30,828 nucleotides of DNA from an uncultured Eubacteriales bacterium (GTDB lineage: Bacteria > Bacillota > Clostridia > Oscillospirales > CAG-272): contig CAKSNQ010000016.1 in NCBI GenBank assembly GCA_934476315.1, positions 1-30,828 on the forward strand. The letters are read 5' to 3'. The notes below the pieces were generated by a model. The model ran no database searches, had not been told where the DNA came from, and was given only the letters and a program-made list of their open reading frames with translations. Positions 6,803 to 15,803 of this stretch are shown piece by piece. The translations under genes and the position numbers were made by a program. Numbering within the stretch: the stretch's first letter is position 1; every line of letters begins with the position of its first letter.

Positions 6803-8095
6803 TTATTTTTTCACGTGAGAATACCGGGAAATATTGAGCACGATGCCCATCTCGAGAATCTGAATCACCAGTGCCGTTCCTCCCGAGCTGAAAAACGGGA
6901 GTGAGATGCCCGTGTTCGGCATGGAGTTGGTCACGACCGCAATGTTCATCGCCGCCTGGAGGACGGTTTTGAACACGATGCCATAGACTGTGAGAGCGCA
7001 AAATTTATCCGGCGCCGCCGACGCGATCTTGAATCCCCGGATCAGGAGCAGTGCAAAAAGCACCAGCACGACCAGCGCCCCGAAGAAGCCCAGCTCCTCG
7101 CAGATGATGGTAAAAACGAAGTCGTTCTGCGGTTCCGAGACGTAGCCGAATTTCTGTCGGCTGTTTCCGAGTCCCAGCCCGAACAAGCCGCCGGAGCCAA
7201 TTGCGTACAGTCCCTGAAGCGTCTGCCACGCCGCCCCGAGCGGGTCCATCTGATCGATATGAAGCCAGATGTCCACACGCGTCCCGGCGTAACTGGAAAA
7301 GAAGATCAGTGCCACGCCGCCGACGACCACCACGCTCCCCAGCATCATCAACCACTTCATCTGCGTTCCGCCCATGAGCATGACGACCGCGCCGATCATG
7401 GCGATAATCATCACGCCCGAAATATGTTTTTCCGCCGCGACCAGCAAGAGAATGACGCCCAGGCACGCGCCCGGCATCAGAACGCCGTACTTGAAGTTAC
7501 CGCCGAATTTCTGATCCGACATGACCTTTTTTTCATATCGCGTCATGAGAAGCGCAAGCATCATGACGACGGACGGCTTTGCCAACTCAGAGGGCTGAAC
7601 GCTGATCGGTCCGAGCTGAATCCAGCGTTGCGCCTCGCCGTCGCTGGTTCCGATAACAAGCACCAACAGCAAAAGACCGATAGACCCGAAATATCCCACA
7701 ACCGCGACGCATCGCCAGAACCACGGTGTCGCCTTGAGAACCAGCGGCGCGGTCACGATCACGGCGAGCGCGATGAACATCAGGTGCCGCTTGATGTAAT
7801 ACAAACTGTCGCCCCGGTGCTGTTCACCGTAGATCGAGCTGGCGCTGTACGCCATGATGATGCCGTACAAAACAAGTCCGATGACGATAAGCAGAAACGT
7901 CATATCCACGCCTCCGCGCGTCAGCGGCGTCGTGCCCTCCCCCGGGACCGGATGAAGCGGCTCGCGAAAGATCGGGTCCTCGCGGGCGGGAAACAGCCTC
8001 CGCAGGGTGCGGGTGAGAACACCTCCCCCGGTGCGGCTTTTTGCTTTATCGCCGTCGGTCAGCGTCGGCGTCATCCCGTTTCTCTGTTTTTCCAC
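6803..8095 (-). CDS. ftsW: FtsW/SpoVE-family SEDS peptidoglycan polymerase
   Basis: This SEDS glycosyltransferase polymerises lipid II into glycan strands at the septum with a partner class B PBP. The multi-pass membrane protein shows the family signatures YSASS, QPSEL(A/K), the NDFVFTIICEELG segment containing the catalytic Asp, and NTGISLPFFSSGGT near the end. A cytoplasmic N-terminal extension of about 60 residues precedes the first helix (FLLIVIGLVLYGI). The start chosen is GTG at 8095, 7 nt after GGAGG; the longer frame starts at a GTG at 8110 and an ATG is at 8074. The partner PBP (SpoVD/FtsI type) is four genes upstream in the same cluster. Sequence does not separate a vegetative FtsW role from a sporulation SpoVE role. 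murD, often located just before ftsW, is absent. Confidence 0.93.
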   Translation of the reverse strand: MEKQRNGMTPTLTDGDKAKSRTGGGVLTRTLRRLFPAREDPIFREPLHPVPGEGTTPLTRGGVDMTFLLIVIGLVLYGIIMAYSASSIYGEQHRGDSLYYIKRHLMFIALAVIVTAPLVLKATPWFWRCVAVVGYFGSIGLLLLVLVIGTSDGEAQRWIQLGPISVQPSELAKPSVVMMLALLMTRYEKKVMSDQKFGGNFKYGVLMPGACLGVILLLVAAEKHISGVMIIAMIGAVVMLMGGTQMKWLMMLGSVVVVGGVALIFFSSYAGTRVDIWLHIDQMDPLGAAWQTLQGLYAIGSGGLFGLGLGNSRQKFGYVSEPQNDFVFTIICEELGFFGALVVLVLFALLLIRGFKIASAAPDKFCALTVYGIVFKTVLQAAMNIAVVTNSMPNTGISLPFFSSGGTALVIQILEMGIVLNISRYSHVKK

Positions 8096-8144
8096 TCTCT
8101 CGCCTCCCACACCGATTCGATTGAACCCCAGCGTTCCGCGGTCG

Positions 8145-9173
8145 TCACACCGGCGTAAACACTACCATTGCCACCGCCAGGAGCCCGAACAAAAGCCCCA
8201 CCGCCGTAAAGACGTACACGATTTTTTCCTCGCTCCAGCCCATCAGCTGAAACTGATGGTGCACCGGGGCGATGCGAAAAACCTTCCGATGAAACACGCG
8301 GATCGACACGATCTGAATCAGGCTCGACAGCATATCCAGAACGAACACCATCGACAGAATCACCACGATCCACGGGCGTCCCACCATAAATCCGATGCCG
8401 ATGAGCAGTCCGCCGAGATACAGCGATCCGGTGTCGCCCATGAAAACCTTGGCAGGGTGAAAATTGAACAGGAGAAATCCGATCATTCCGCCGATGAGAA
8501 GCGCGCTGAGAAGCACGGTGTTTTCATCCGAAAGCACGAAGCCGATCGCCGTCAGACACATGGCGCACACGAGTGCCACGGACGACGCAAGTCCGTCGAT
8601 GCCGTCCGTCAGGTTGGTCGCGTTCACCATGCCGACGATGACAATGACGGCGAGCGCGTAGTACAGCATCCCCATGTTCCACGACAAGCCGAGCGACGGG
8701 AGCGAAAGCGTCGTCTCCATCTGCCCGGTCGCCGCCATTCCCCACACGTAGAGCGCCGCGACGACGATCTGAAGCAGCAGCTTCTGCAAGGTCGTCAGCC
8801 CCTGGTTTTCCTTGTGGCACAGCTTGGTATAGTCGTCGATAAAGCCGATCATGGCGTTCGCGACGCCAAGCGCCACGGCAAGCGCCGGTGCGATCAGTCG
8901 CGTGTTTCCGTTCAGAACGCCGTAGAGGAAAAAGCCGAGAACGACAAGCAACATGGGGATGATAAAGCAAATCCCCCCCATAGTTGGCGTTCCCTCCTTG
9001 CCTGCGTGCTGACCGACCGCCTCGGTAAAAATATGTTGTCCGATCCGATGTGCGCGGAGAACGGGGATGATCCGATGACAAAGAAGAACCGTCAGCAAAA
9101 GCACCGCCGGCACAGCGATTCCGAAAATGAGCATCAAATGGCGGAACACGGTCATATCCATTGTATTTTTCAC
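8145..9173 (-). CDS. mraY: MraY, phospho-MurNAc-pentapeptide translocase
   Basis: MraY transfers phospho-MurNAc-pentapeptide from UDP to undecaprenyl phosphate, forming lipid I. The protein has about ten transmembrane helices. Visible motifs are the substrate loop GKEGTPTMGG, the aspartate pair in FIDDYTK, NATNLTDGIDGLA, FMGDTGSL, and the histidine loop PVHHQFQLMGW. The length of 342 residues is normal. The start is uncertain: the longest frame begins at GTG 9173, about 13 nt after AGAGGAG, while ATG codons lie at 9161 and 9155. It is separated from murF by 117 nt of apparently noncoding, hairpin-rich sequence. Confidence 0.96.
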   Translation of the reverse strand: MKNTMDMTVFRHLMLIFGIAVPAVLLLTVLLCHRIIPVLRAHRIGQHIFTEAVGQHAGKEGTPTMGGICFIIPMLLVVLGFFLYGVLNGNTRLIAPALAVALGVANAMIGFIDDYTKLCHKENQGLTTLQKLLLQIVVAALYVWGMAATGQMETTLSLPSLGLSWNMGMLYYALAVIVIVGMVNATNLTDGIDGLASSVALVCAMCLTAIGFVLSDENTVLLSALLIGGMIGFLLFNFHPAKVFMGDTGSLYLGGLLIGIGFMVGRPWIVVILSMVFVLDMLSSLIQIVSIRVFHRKVFRIAPVHHQFQLMGWSEEKIVYVFTAVGLLFGLLAVAMVVFTPV

Positions 9174-9290
9174 ACCGACGCAGTCGGCTCCTCTCTTTTT
9201 ACTGTAAATCTACGCGGCACACGGCGCCGAGCATTCCGGATGTACGGATGCGTTGCGGCAGTACCGCGGATTGCACCATATGGCACCGCT

Positions 9291-10733
9291 TCACGGTGTT
9301 TCGGGCGCGTGCGGGGTGAGAATACGGCTCAGCGCCCGGGTCACGCGTTCCGCCGCCAACGCGCGGCTTGCTTTAATCAGGACAACGTCGTTCTCCCGGA
9401 GCACTGCGCTCAATTCGCGCGCCGCTTGCTCCATGTCGTCCTCTCCGGTCGCTCTGATAACGCGGATGTCCTCCGCAGGCATTCCTGCCGCCAGCGCTCC
9501 CGCGGCAATCTCCGCGCCCATTTCTCCGAGCGTCATCAGGCGGCACACGCCGCGCGTCTGCGCAAGCGCTCCAATCTCCCGGTGGCGTGCGACGCTTTCC
9601 CTGCCCAGCTCCCGCATGTCCCCAAGGACGGCAATCGCGCGTCCGCCGCGTCCCTTCGCCAGCGTTGCGAGCGCGCCGAGCGCCGCGCGGGTGGATTCCG
9701 GTGCGGCGTTGTAGCAATCCTCGAGCACGGTCACGCCGCCGAGGACAATCTGCCGCAGACGCGGTCCGACCGTTCGGTAAAAGCCAAGTCCCCGGCGCAC
9801 CTCCTGCGCGGTCAGTCCGAGCGACCATGCCGCCGTGATTGCGTACATGGCATCCTTGACCACCGCCTCGCCGACGCCCGGAACCTCCATTCCCTCCCAC
9901 GCCGAGCCGTCCGGCAGGAGCACATCAAACACCATCCGGTCAAGCTCCGGCGCACAGGAAATGTTGTCGGCGCGGACATCGCCGCCGTCGCGCATGCAAA
10001 CACGCAGGACGCGGTAATTTCCCTCCGGCAGGGTGCGAAGCAACGGCTCGTCGCCGTCGAGGATGAGCAATCCGCCCTCACGCAGACCGTCGAGAATTTC
10101 CAGCTTAGCGCGGGCGATATTCTCCCGCGAACCGAGATATTCCATGTGGGACGTCCCGATGCAGGTAATCATAGCAACGTCGGGGCGGGCAACGCGCGAC
10201 ATGGTCGAAATCTCCCCGCGCGCGCTCATTCCCATTTCAAAAACCGCCGCCCGGTCCGCTTTGCTCACGCCGAGGGCGGAGAGCGGCATACCGATCAGAC
10301 TGTTATAGTTTGCCTCCGTTTTATAGGTCTTAAAACGCTGTGAGAGAACGGAATGTAAAATTTCTTTGGTGGTGGTTTTTCCGACGCTTCCCGTCACAGC
10401 GACGCGAACAAGCGAAAATCCGCCAAGGTACGCCGCGCCCATCGCGGCAAGCGCCTCCAACGCGTTTTTCACGACAATGAGGGAGAGCGCGGAGGATACT
10501 TCCGGGCGTTCCTCGCACAGAACGGCGGTACATCCCCGCGCCAGCGCGTCCGGAATGTGCGCGTGACCGTCCGTTCGCTCACCGCGCAGGGCAATGAACA
10601 GGGTGTCCGCCCCTGCCTCGCGCGAGTCGGTGCACACCGCCCGGATGTCGCCATCGGCGCCGACAAGCTCGCCGCCGCACATGCGTGCGAGCTCCGAGAG
10701 CCTTTGATATTCCGTTCCGATCTGTATTTTCAT
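9291..10733 (-). CDS. murF: MurF, UDP-MurNAc-tripeptide:D-Ala-D-Ala ligase
   Basis: MurF adds the D-alanyl-D-alanine dipeptide to complete the UDP-MurNAc-pentapeptide in the cytoplasm. It shows the Mur ligase layout: N-terminal UDP-binding domain with DSRE, the ATP P-loop TGSVGKTTTKE (residues 114-124), EANYNSLIG and EMGMS..GEI in the central domain, and a C-terminal domain with DCYNAAPES and LGDMRELG. The length of 480 residues is slightly above average. Its ATG shares ATGA with the end of murE (10730-10733), so the two are translationally coupled. Confidence 0.96.
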   Translation of the reverse strand: MKIQIGTEYQRLSELARMCGGELVGADGDIRAVCTDSREAGADTLFIALRGERTDGHAHIPDALARGCTAVLCEERPEVSSALSLIVVKNALEALAAMGAAYLGGFSLVRVAVTGSVGKTTTKEILHSVLSQRFKTYKTEANYNSLIGMPLSALGVSKADRAAVFEMGMSARGEISTMSRVARPDVAMITCIGTSHMEYLGSRENIARAKLEILDGLREGGLLILDGDEPLLRTLPEGNYRVLRVCMRDGGDVRADNISCAPELDRMVFDVLLPDGSAWEGMEVPGVGEAVVKDAMYAITAAWSLGLTAQEVRRGLGFYRTVGPRLRQIVLGGVTVLEDCYNAAPESTRAALGALATLAKGRGGRAIAVLGDMRELGRESVARHREIGALAQTRGVCRLMTLGEMGAEIAAGALAAGMPAEDIRVIRATGEDDMEQAARELSAVLRENDVVLIKASRALAAERVTRALSRILTPHAPETP

Positions 10734-12292
10734 TGACTTGTGTCTCCTGCTTCCCTTTTCCCATCCGGTTTTCCGGGCGTATGTGCCGCGCCGCGCGGAA
10801 ATGCCCGTTCCGCCGCCGCCGCCGCGATTTCCTTTTCGTCAAACGGGTGCCGTCCCGTCGCGTCGATCTCGTAGGTTTCGTGTCCCTTGCCTGCCAGCAG
10901 AATAATGTCCCCCGGCGCGGCGCTCCGGATCGCCAGCTCGATCGCCGTGGCTCTGTCCGGAATCACGCGGTATGGCTTTTCCTTGTCAATCCCCGCCACG
11001 ATGTCCGAAATGATCGCCTGCGGGTCCTCGCTCCGGCTGTTGTCCGCCGTCACATACACCATGTCGGCAAGGCGCGAAGCGATACTACCCATGGCGGCGC
11101 GTTTGCTCTTATCGCGGTCGCCGCCGCACCCGAACAGCAAGACGATCCGTTGTCGCTCGCTCCGGAAACCCTGTGCCGTGCGGAGCAGATTTTCCAGCGC
11201 GTCCGGCGTGTGGGCATAATCAACGAACACGGTGAAATCGACCGGAACACCCAGCCGCACCCGCTCCATTCTGCCCGCAACGCCCGTCAGGGTGTTCAGG
11301 GACTCCCGGATGCACCGGGCGCTCACGCCCATTTCCAGCGCGCACGCCGCCGCCTGCAAGGTATTGGACACGGTAAACACGCCCGGGATGGGGCTACTCA
11401 GCTTCATGACCGCCCGCGAGGAGCGCAGGGTATACGCCACGCCGTCCACGCCGCGGAAACTTACGTCCGACGCGGCATAGTCGGCATCGTGCGCGCCGGC
11501 GGAGGTGCGGACGACCTTGCCGTGGCAATACGGCAGGAGTGACTTCGCCGCCGGGTCATCCACATTCAGAATCGCCAGCTCCGCCTTGGGAAACAGCGAT
11601 GCTTTGGCGGCAAAATACTGCTGCATGGTGTGGTGAAAATCCAGGTGCTCGGGGGTCAGATTGGTAAAAATCGCCGCCGCGAAATGCAGCGGCTCCAGCT
11701 TTTGCAATGCCAGCGCGTGGGAGGTTGCCTCCATCACGACCACGCGAACCCCGTCGTCCCGCATCAGCGCGAGCATGTGGTACAGCTCGGAGGGGTCGGG
11801 CGTCGTCATATTGGCGTTTTTGTTTCTCGACGGGACATTCAGAGGATGCTCCCGGCAGACGCACTGAACCGTCCCGATCAGACCGCACGGAATCAGCGCC
11901 GCGTCAAACATCGCCTTAAGCATGGTGGAAACCGAGGTTTTCCCATTGGTTCCCGTTACGGCGATGAGGGTCATGCCCGCGGCGGGGTGCCCGTACCACG
12001 CGTCATACAGTCGTGCAAGCGCGCGGCGGGTATCGTCTGCGGACAAAAAAATCGGACCGCTCATCTGCGTGACATCCGCATCCCGTTGTGTCAGCACTGC
12101 CGCGGCACCTTTTCTGATGGCTTCCCCGATATAGGCGTGACCGTCCACCTTCGTGCCGCGAATGCACACAAATAGGCATCCCGGCACGACGGTGCGCGAG
12201 TCATAGGCGATGGCACAGATGTCGCACGCAGCCATCCTCGTGTCCGACGGGGTTTCCAAGCCCGCCGATAAGCATAATGTCTCCAGCTTCAT
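10730..12292 (-). CDS. murE: MurE, UDP-MurNAc-dipeptide ligase (probably meso-diaminopimelate adding)
   Basis: MurE adds the third residue of the stem peptide. Domains in order: N-terminal UDP-binding domain with YDSR (30-33), the ATP P-loop TGTNGKTS (113-120), TTPDP, the AKASLF segment whose Lys230 corresponds to the carbamylated lysine, DYAHTPD, and in the C-terminal domain DNSRSEDP (417-424). Diaminopimelate-specific MurE enzymes use a DNPR motif whose Arg contacts the free carboxylate; here the Arg is kept and Pro is Ser, so I infer diaminopimelate as substrate. AAGGAG sits 8 nt before the ATG at 12292. About 35 C-terminal residues after the family core are hydrophilic and may be disordered. 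Confidence 0.95.
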   Translation of the reverse strand: MKLETLCLSAGLETPSDTRMAACDICAIAYDSRTVVPGCLFVCIRGTKVDGHAYIGEAIRKGAAAVLTQRDADVTQMSGPIFLSADDTRRALARLYDAWYGHPAAGMTLIAVTGTNGKTSVSTMLKAMFDAALIPCGLIGTVQCVCREHPLNVPSRNKNANMTTPDPSELYHMLALMRDDGVRVVVMEATSHALALQKLEPLHFAAAIFTNLTPEHLDFHHTMQQYFAAKASLFPKAELAILNVDDPAAKSLLPYCHGKVVRTSAGAHDADYAASDVSFRGVDGVAYTLRSSRAVMKLSSPIPGVFTVSNTLQAAACALEMGVSARCIRESLNTLTGVAGRMERVRLGVPVDFTVFVDYAHTPDALENLLRTAQGFRSERQRIVLLFGCGGDRDKSKRAAMGSIASRLADMVYVTADNSRSEDPQAIISDIVAGIDKEKPYRVIPDRATAIELAIRSAAPGDIILLAGKGHETYEIDATGRHPFDEKEIAAAAAERAFPRGAAHTPGKPDGKREAGDTSQ

Positions 12293-12407
12293 ACAAAGTC
12301 TCCTTCCGGCGTCAAATTGGCTTGATTTTGACTTCCGGGGAGCCCCCGTATTCCACTTCTCTATATTTACACTCTCGTTTGCAATGTTCAGGATACCGGC
12401 GCGATCG

Positions 12408-14681
12408 CTACTCGGTATCGTTTGCCGTTTTGAAGGTCAGTGTCACGACCGTTCCCGGCAGGACCTGCTCTCCCGCGGCGGGCGACTGTGTTACCACGAC
12501 CGCTTCGGTTCCCGTCAGATGATTTTTCGTTCCGATGATGCGGATGTTCAGCCCGCGACCGATCAGAACGCGGTTGGCGGCTGCCGCCGTCATGCCCGTC
12601 ACCTTGGGAACGCTGACATATTCGCTCTCCGGAACCTCGCCCATATACAGGACGACCACGCCGTTTTCCTTTTCCATGCGTGTCCCGCCCTGCGGAGACT
12701 GGGAACGAACGACGCTTCCCTCGCCGACCACGCGAACGGTCAGCCCGAGGTCACTTGCCCGCGCCTCAGCCTGTGCGCGCGTATAGCCGACCAGATTGGG
12801 CGTGCTGATCGCGAGCGTTTCCAGCTCGGCGTCGGTGTAGACCGCCTCCACGCCCATGTACGGAAGAATGGTTTCCATGAGCTTGGAAATATACGGCGCG
12901 GCGACCGTACTGCCGTAAAGAGAACCGACGGTCGGTTCATCCACCATAATCAGAGCCGCGACCCGCGGCGCTTCCGCCGGTGCGTAAGCCACGCAGGAGC
13001 AGATGTACGCATCGCGGTTATCGCCGACCTTTTCCGATGTACCCGTCTTTGCCGCGATGCGGTAACCCGCGACATAGGCGTTACGCGCACCGCCGTCTCC
13101 GGCGACGCCCTGCTCCAGAATCTCGGAAATGGTCCGGCAGACCTCGGTGCTGACGACCTGCCGCCCGCGACTCTCGTCGGCGGTGCTGACAATGTTTCCA
13201 TCGCCGTCCCGCACTGTCTGCACGACGTGCGGCGTCACAAGATAGCCGCCGTTCGCCACCGCGCAGATGGCGGTCAGGTGCTGGATTGGGGTAATCTTGA
13301 AGTTTTGCCCGAACGAAGCGGTTGCCAGGTCGAGCGTTTTGAAATTCGTCGGGGTGTGGAAAACACTCGATCCCTCGCCGGGCAGATCAATACCCGTCTT
13401 TGAGAGATACCCGAACGAACGGAAGTAATCGTAGAATTTTTCCGTGCCAACCCGCATACCCACCGTCATCAGGATCGGGTTGCAGGACTGTTGGATGCCG
13501 CCGACAAACGTCAGCGTTCCGTGGCCGTGGATCTTGTGGCAGTGGATGGGAACTCCGCTGACCTTGAGCACGCCCGTACAAGTGAAGGTCTCACTTGTCT
13601 TGACCACGCCCTCCTCCAGCGCCATCGCCGCCGTAATGATCTTGAAGGTCGAACCGGGAACATACGCCTCGGTGAGCGCCTTGTTTGACCAGCCGTTCAA
13701 AAGCAAACTGCTCTTGAGCGCGCGGTATTCCTCGCTGTCCGAGTCAAGCCCGCTCTCAAGCAGTGTCGTGTTATCGTATTCATTGAGCGTCCAGGGATCG
13801 TTCAGGTCGAACGGCGGGTAGACCGCCATCGCCAGAATCGCGCCCGTCTGCGGATCCATGACGATGCCGCACGCCCGCTTCTGCCCCGCAGAATCCTCGT
13901 ACGCCGCCCGGAGCTGTTCCTCCAGCGCAGACTGAATATAGAAATCCAGGCTCAGCGTCAGGTCATAGCCGTCCACCGCCGGAATATACTGCTCGTATTC
14001 ATATGGCATTTCGTTGCTCTGCGCGTCGCGTGCCACGACGTATTTGCCGGGCGCCCCCGCGAGGGCTTCGTTGTATTTGTACTCCAGTCCGTATAGCCCC
14101 GTGCCGTCACTGCCCGTGAAGCCGAGCAGATGCGACGCCATGGTTCCGTACGGGTAATACCGCGACCCGGTCGCCTCAAGGTAGACCATGTGCCCAAGCT
14201 CATTCTCGTCCACAAAGGCAACAACGCCGTCGGCGGTCTCTTCGTCCACGCCGCGCGCAATCGTCCGGTCAAGGTAACGGGTGTAGGTCGTCTGTTTGAT
14301 GACGTTCTCGTAGGTGACCCCGTAGTCTCCTCCGAGGCGCGAGGTCAGTCCCTCCGCAATCAGAGCACTGTAATTGATGCCCCTGCCCTCTTCATCCGCC
14401 TTCTTCTGCGCTTTTTCAATGGAGGAGGGCGAAATAAAAATGCGGTAGGTCGTCACATTGGTGGCAATCAGCACGCCGCTTCGGTCATAAATATTGCCCC
14501 GTCTGGCATTGACGACGCTCTCCGTAGTCATCTGCTCGATGACCTTTGCCTGATAGCGGTCGTAATCCACCGTCTGAATCCAGAAAATGCGGAACAGCAG
14601 GGCTCCCAACACGCCGATGGTTAAAAAGCAAACCACGCGTGCCCGGCGCAGCACACGCAGATGAATCATTGTATCACTCAA
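12408..14681 (-). CDS. spoVD: SpoVD/FtsI-type class B penicillin-binding protein with two PASTA domains
   Basis: This is a D,D-transpeptidase that cross-links septal (FtsI) or spore cortex (SpoVD) peptidoglycan. A short basic tail and one membrane helix (VVCFLTIGVLGALLF) are followed by a dimerisation domain starting at ARRGNIYDRSG, the transpeptidase domain with STFK (about residues 344-347), SCN (399-401) and KTGT (545-548), and two C-terminal PASTA domains (about 624-681 and 688-751). The start is uncertain: TTG at 14681 follows GAGG by 9 nt; an ATG lies at 14669; the longest frame goes to a GTG at 14792 with no ribosome binding site. PASTA domains and neighbourhood fit the Clostridia SpoVD/PBP lineage; only one such PBP is present, so it may serve both vegetative division and sporulation. 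Confidence 0.92.
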   Translation of the reverse strand: MSDTMIHLRVLRRARVVCFLTIGVLGALLFRIFWIQTVDYDRYQAKVIEQMTTESVVNARRGNIYDRSGVLIATNVTTYRIFISPSSIEKAQKKADEEGRGINYSALIAEGLTSRLGGDYGVTYENVIKQTTYTRYLDRTIARGVDEETADGVVAFVDENELGHMVYLEATGSRYYPYGTMASHLLGFTGSDGTGLYGLEYKYNEALAGAPGKYVVARDAQSNEMPYEYEQYIPAVDGYDLTLSLDFYIQSALEEQLRAAYEDSAGQKRACGIVMDPQTGAILAMAVYPPFDLNDPWTLNEYDNTTLLESGLDSDSEEYRALKSSLLLNGWSNKALTEAYVPGSTFKIITAAMALEEGVVKTSETFTCTGVLKVSGVPIHCHKIHGHGTLTFVGGIQQSCNPILMTVGMRVGTEKFYDYFRSFGYLSKTGIDLPGEGSSVFHTPTNFKTLDLATASFGQNFKITPIQHLTAICAVANGGYLVTPHVVQTVRDGDGNIVSTADESRGRQVVSTEVCRTISEILEQGVAGDGGARNAYVAGYRIAAKTGTSEKVGDNRDAYICSCVAYAPAEAPRVAALIMVDEPTVGSLYGSTVAAPYISKLMETILPYMGVEAVYTDAELETLAISTPNLVGYTRAQAEARASDLGLTVRVVGEGSVVRSQSPQGGTRMEKENGVVVLYMGEVPESEYVSVPKVTGMTAAAANRVLIGRGLNIRIIGTKNHLTGTEAVVVTQSPAAGEQVLPGTVVTLTFKTANDTE

Positions 14682-14852
14682 GAGCGTCAACCTCACTTCC
14701 GGGCTTCGGTTATCGGTTTTCGCTGTCGGCGCCTGCCCCGAAACACGGTCGCCGTGACGGAGACGGTCGGCAATCACGACTCTGCTTGCCACGCGCCGTT
14801 TTCCGCTGTTTAAGAATATGCGCCCGCCCGACGCATTATGCCGACCTGGACA

Positions 14853-15773
14853 TTATTTGCGGAACCCCAGGGCGGACAGCAAGGTGGACAGTCCGAATGT
14901 CGTCGGCTCCTCCGGCTCGAACGCCTCGATGCGCCGTGCGTTTTCCTCGACGTTATAGGATGCGCTGACGTAATCCGCCTCCAGCATCCCGTACTCCTCT
15001 GTTGCGAGGCGGTAAACCTCGCGGTAATCGATCGTTGCCTCCAGCTTGTCCTCCATGAGTGCGCTCTGTTTTTCCAACGCTCTCACTTCCTTTTCAAGCC
15101 CACCGACCTCGCGGCGCATGCCCGCGACCATGACGGCGCTGGAAACGATCAGCATCAGTGAAACGGCGATGACGATCAGCGCCGACAAAAGCGAAATCGG
15201 GATTCTGCGGTTGGCTTTGCGCTCCTGTACCGTCGGGCGGTCGAACTGCAACCATTCCTGCGCTGTTACCTTGCCCTGTTTTACGCGGCGGTCGATCCGC
15301 TCGGGAAGCGAGGTCTGATTCCTCACCGCGTCGCACAAAGCGCGCGATTCCTTGCGCGTTCTGCCCGCGGTCTCCGGCGCTTCCGGCTGCTTGATCGGCT
15401 CGGCGCCCTCCACATCATAGCAATGGAGCGGACGCGACGTGTGGCACATCTCAAAATATGCCAGGAAATCCTCGACCCCCATGACCTTGCGTCCGAGATA
15501 GGTCTCGCGGCGATAACAGTCCCCCCGACCGTTGACAGACAATTCGTCTTTGCGATAGCCTGCCGGCGCCGCCGCCCTCATCTCATCCTCAAGCCGTTCA
15601 ATTTCGTCGGCGCTCTGCTTTGCCGCCCGGCGCAGTCCGCGCTCACGGCAAAAGTTCTCCAGGGCGTCCACCACACGTCTCTGGCTGTCCAATGCGGGAT
15701 CTTCCCCTGTGAGCGCGACCTGTGATACGCTCGTATTCTGTGCCGCATAGTCGAAAATCGCCACATTGTCCAT
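14853..15773 (-). CDS. FtsL-like division protein with a large cytoplasmic N-terminal region
   Basis: The gene sits where ftsL lies in other dcw clusters, between rsmH and the PBP. It has the FtsL layout in its last third: one membrane helix (residues 191-218), a heptad-like coiled coil (219-248, REVGGLEKEVRALEKQ) and a segment YRLATEEYGMLEADYV that resembles the A-x-E-x-x-GM end of FtsL/DivIC. FtsL is normally about 100-120 residues. Here about 190 hydrophilic residues precede the helix, with cysteines at 42, 86, 110, 118 and 147; I recognise no domain in them. The C-terminus adds about 35 residues with a hydrophobic end (LSTLLSALGF). GGAGG precedes the ATG at 15773. FtsL-like function is an inference from position and topology. 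Confidence 0.8.
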   Translation of the reverse strand: MDNVAIFDYAAQNTSVSQVALTGEDPALDSQRRVVDALENFCRERGLRRAAKQSADEIERLEDEMRAAAPAGYRKDELSVNGRGDCYRRETYLGRKVMGVEDFLAYFEMCHTSRPLHCYDVEGAEPIKQPEAPETAGRTRKESRALCDAVRNQTSLPERIDRRVKQGKVTAQEWLQFDRPTVQERKANRRIPISLLSALIVIAVSLMLIVSSAVMVAGMRREVGGLEKEVRALEKQSALMEDKLEATIDYREVYRLATEEYGMLEADYVSASYNVEENARRIEAFEPEEPTTFGLSTLLSALGFRK

Positions 15774-15803
15774 GTCTCCGTCCTCCTTGCTTGAAAATAG
15801 GCT

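Noticed and set aside
6774..7001. N-terminal extension of murG to 7001
   Set aside because: It lies within ftsW in another frame; the family begins at MRVLLTGGGTGGH.
8007..10343. 778-codon open frame on the plus strand
   Set aside because: It lies opposite mraY and murF, is rich in His, Arg and Gln as expected for the antisense of GC-rich genes, and has no recognisable domain.
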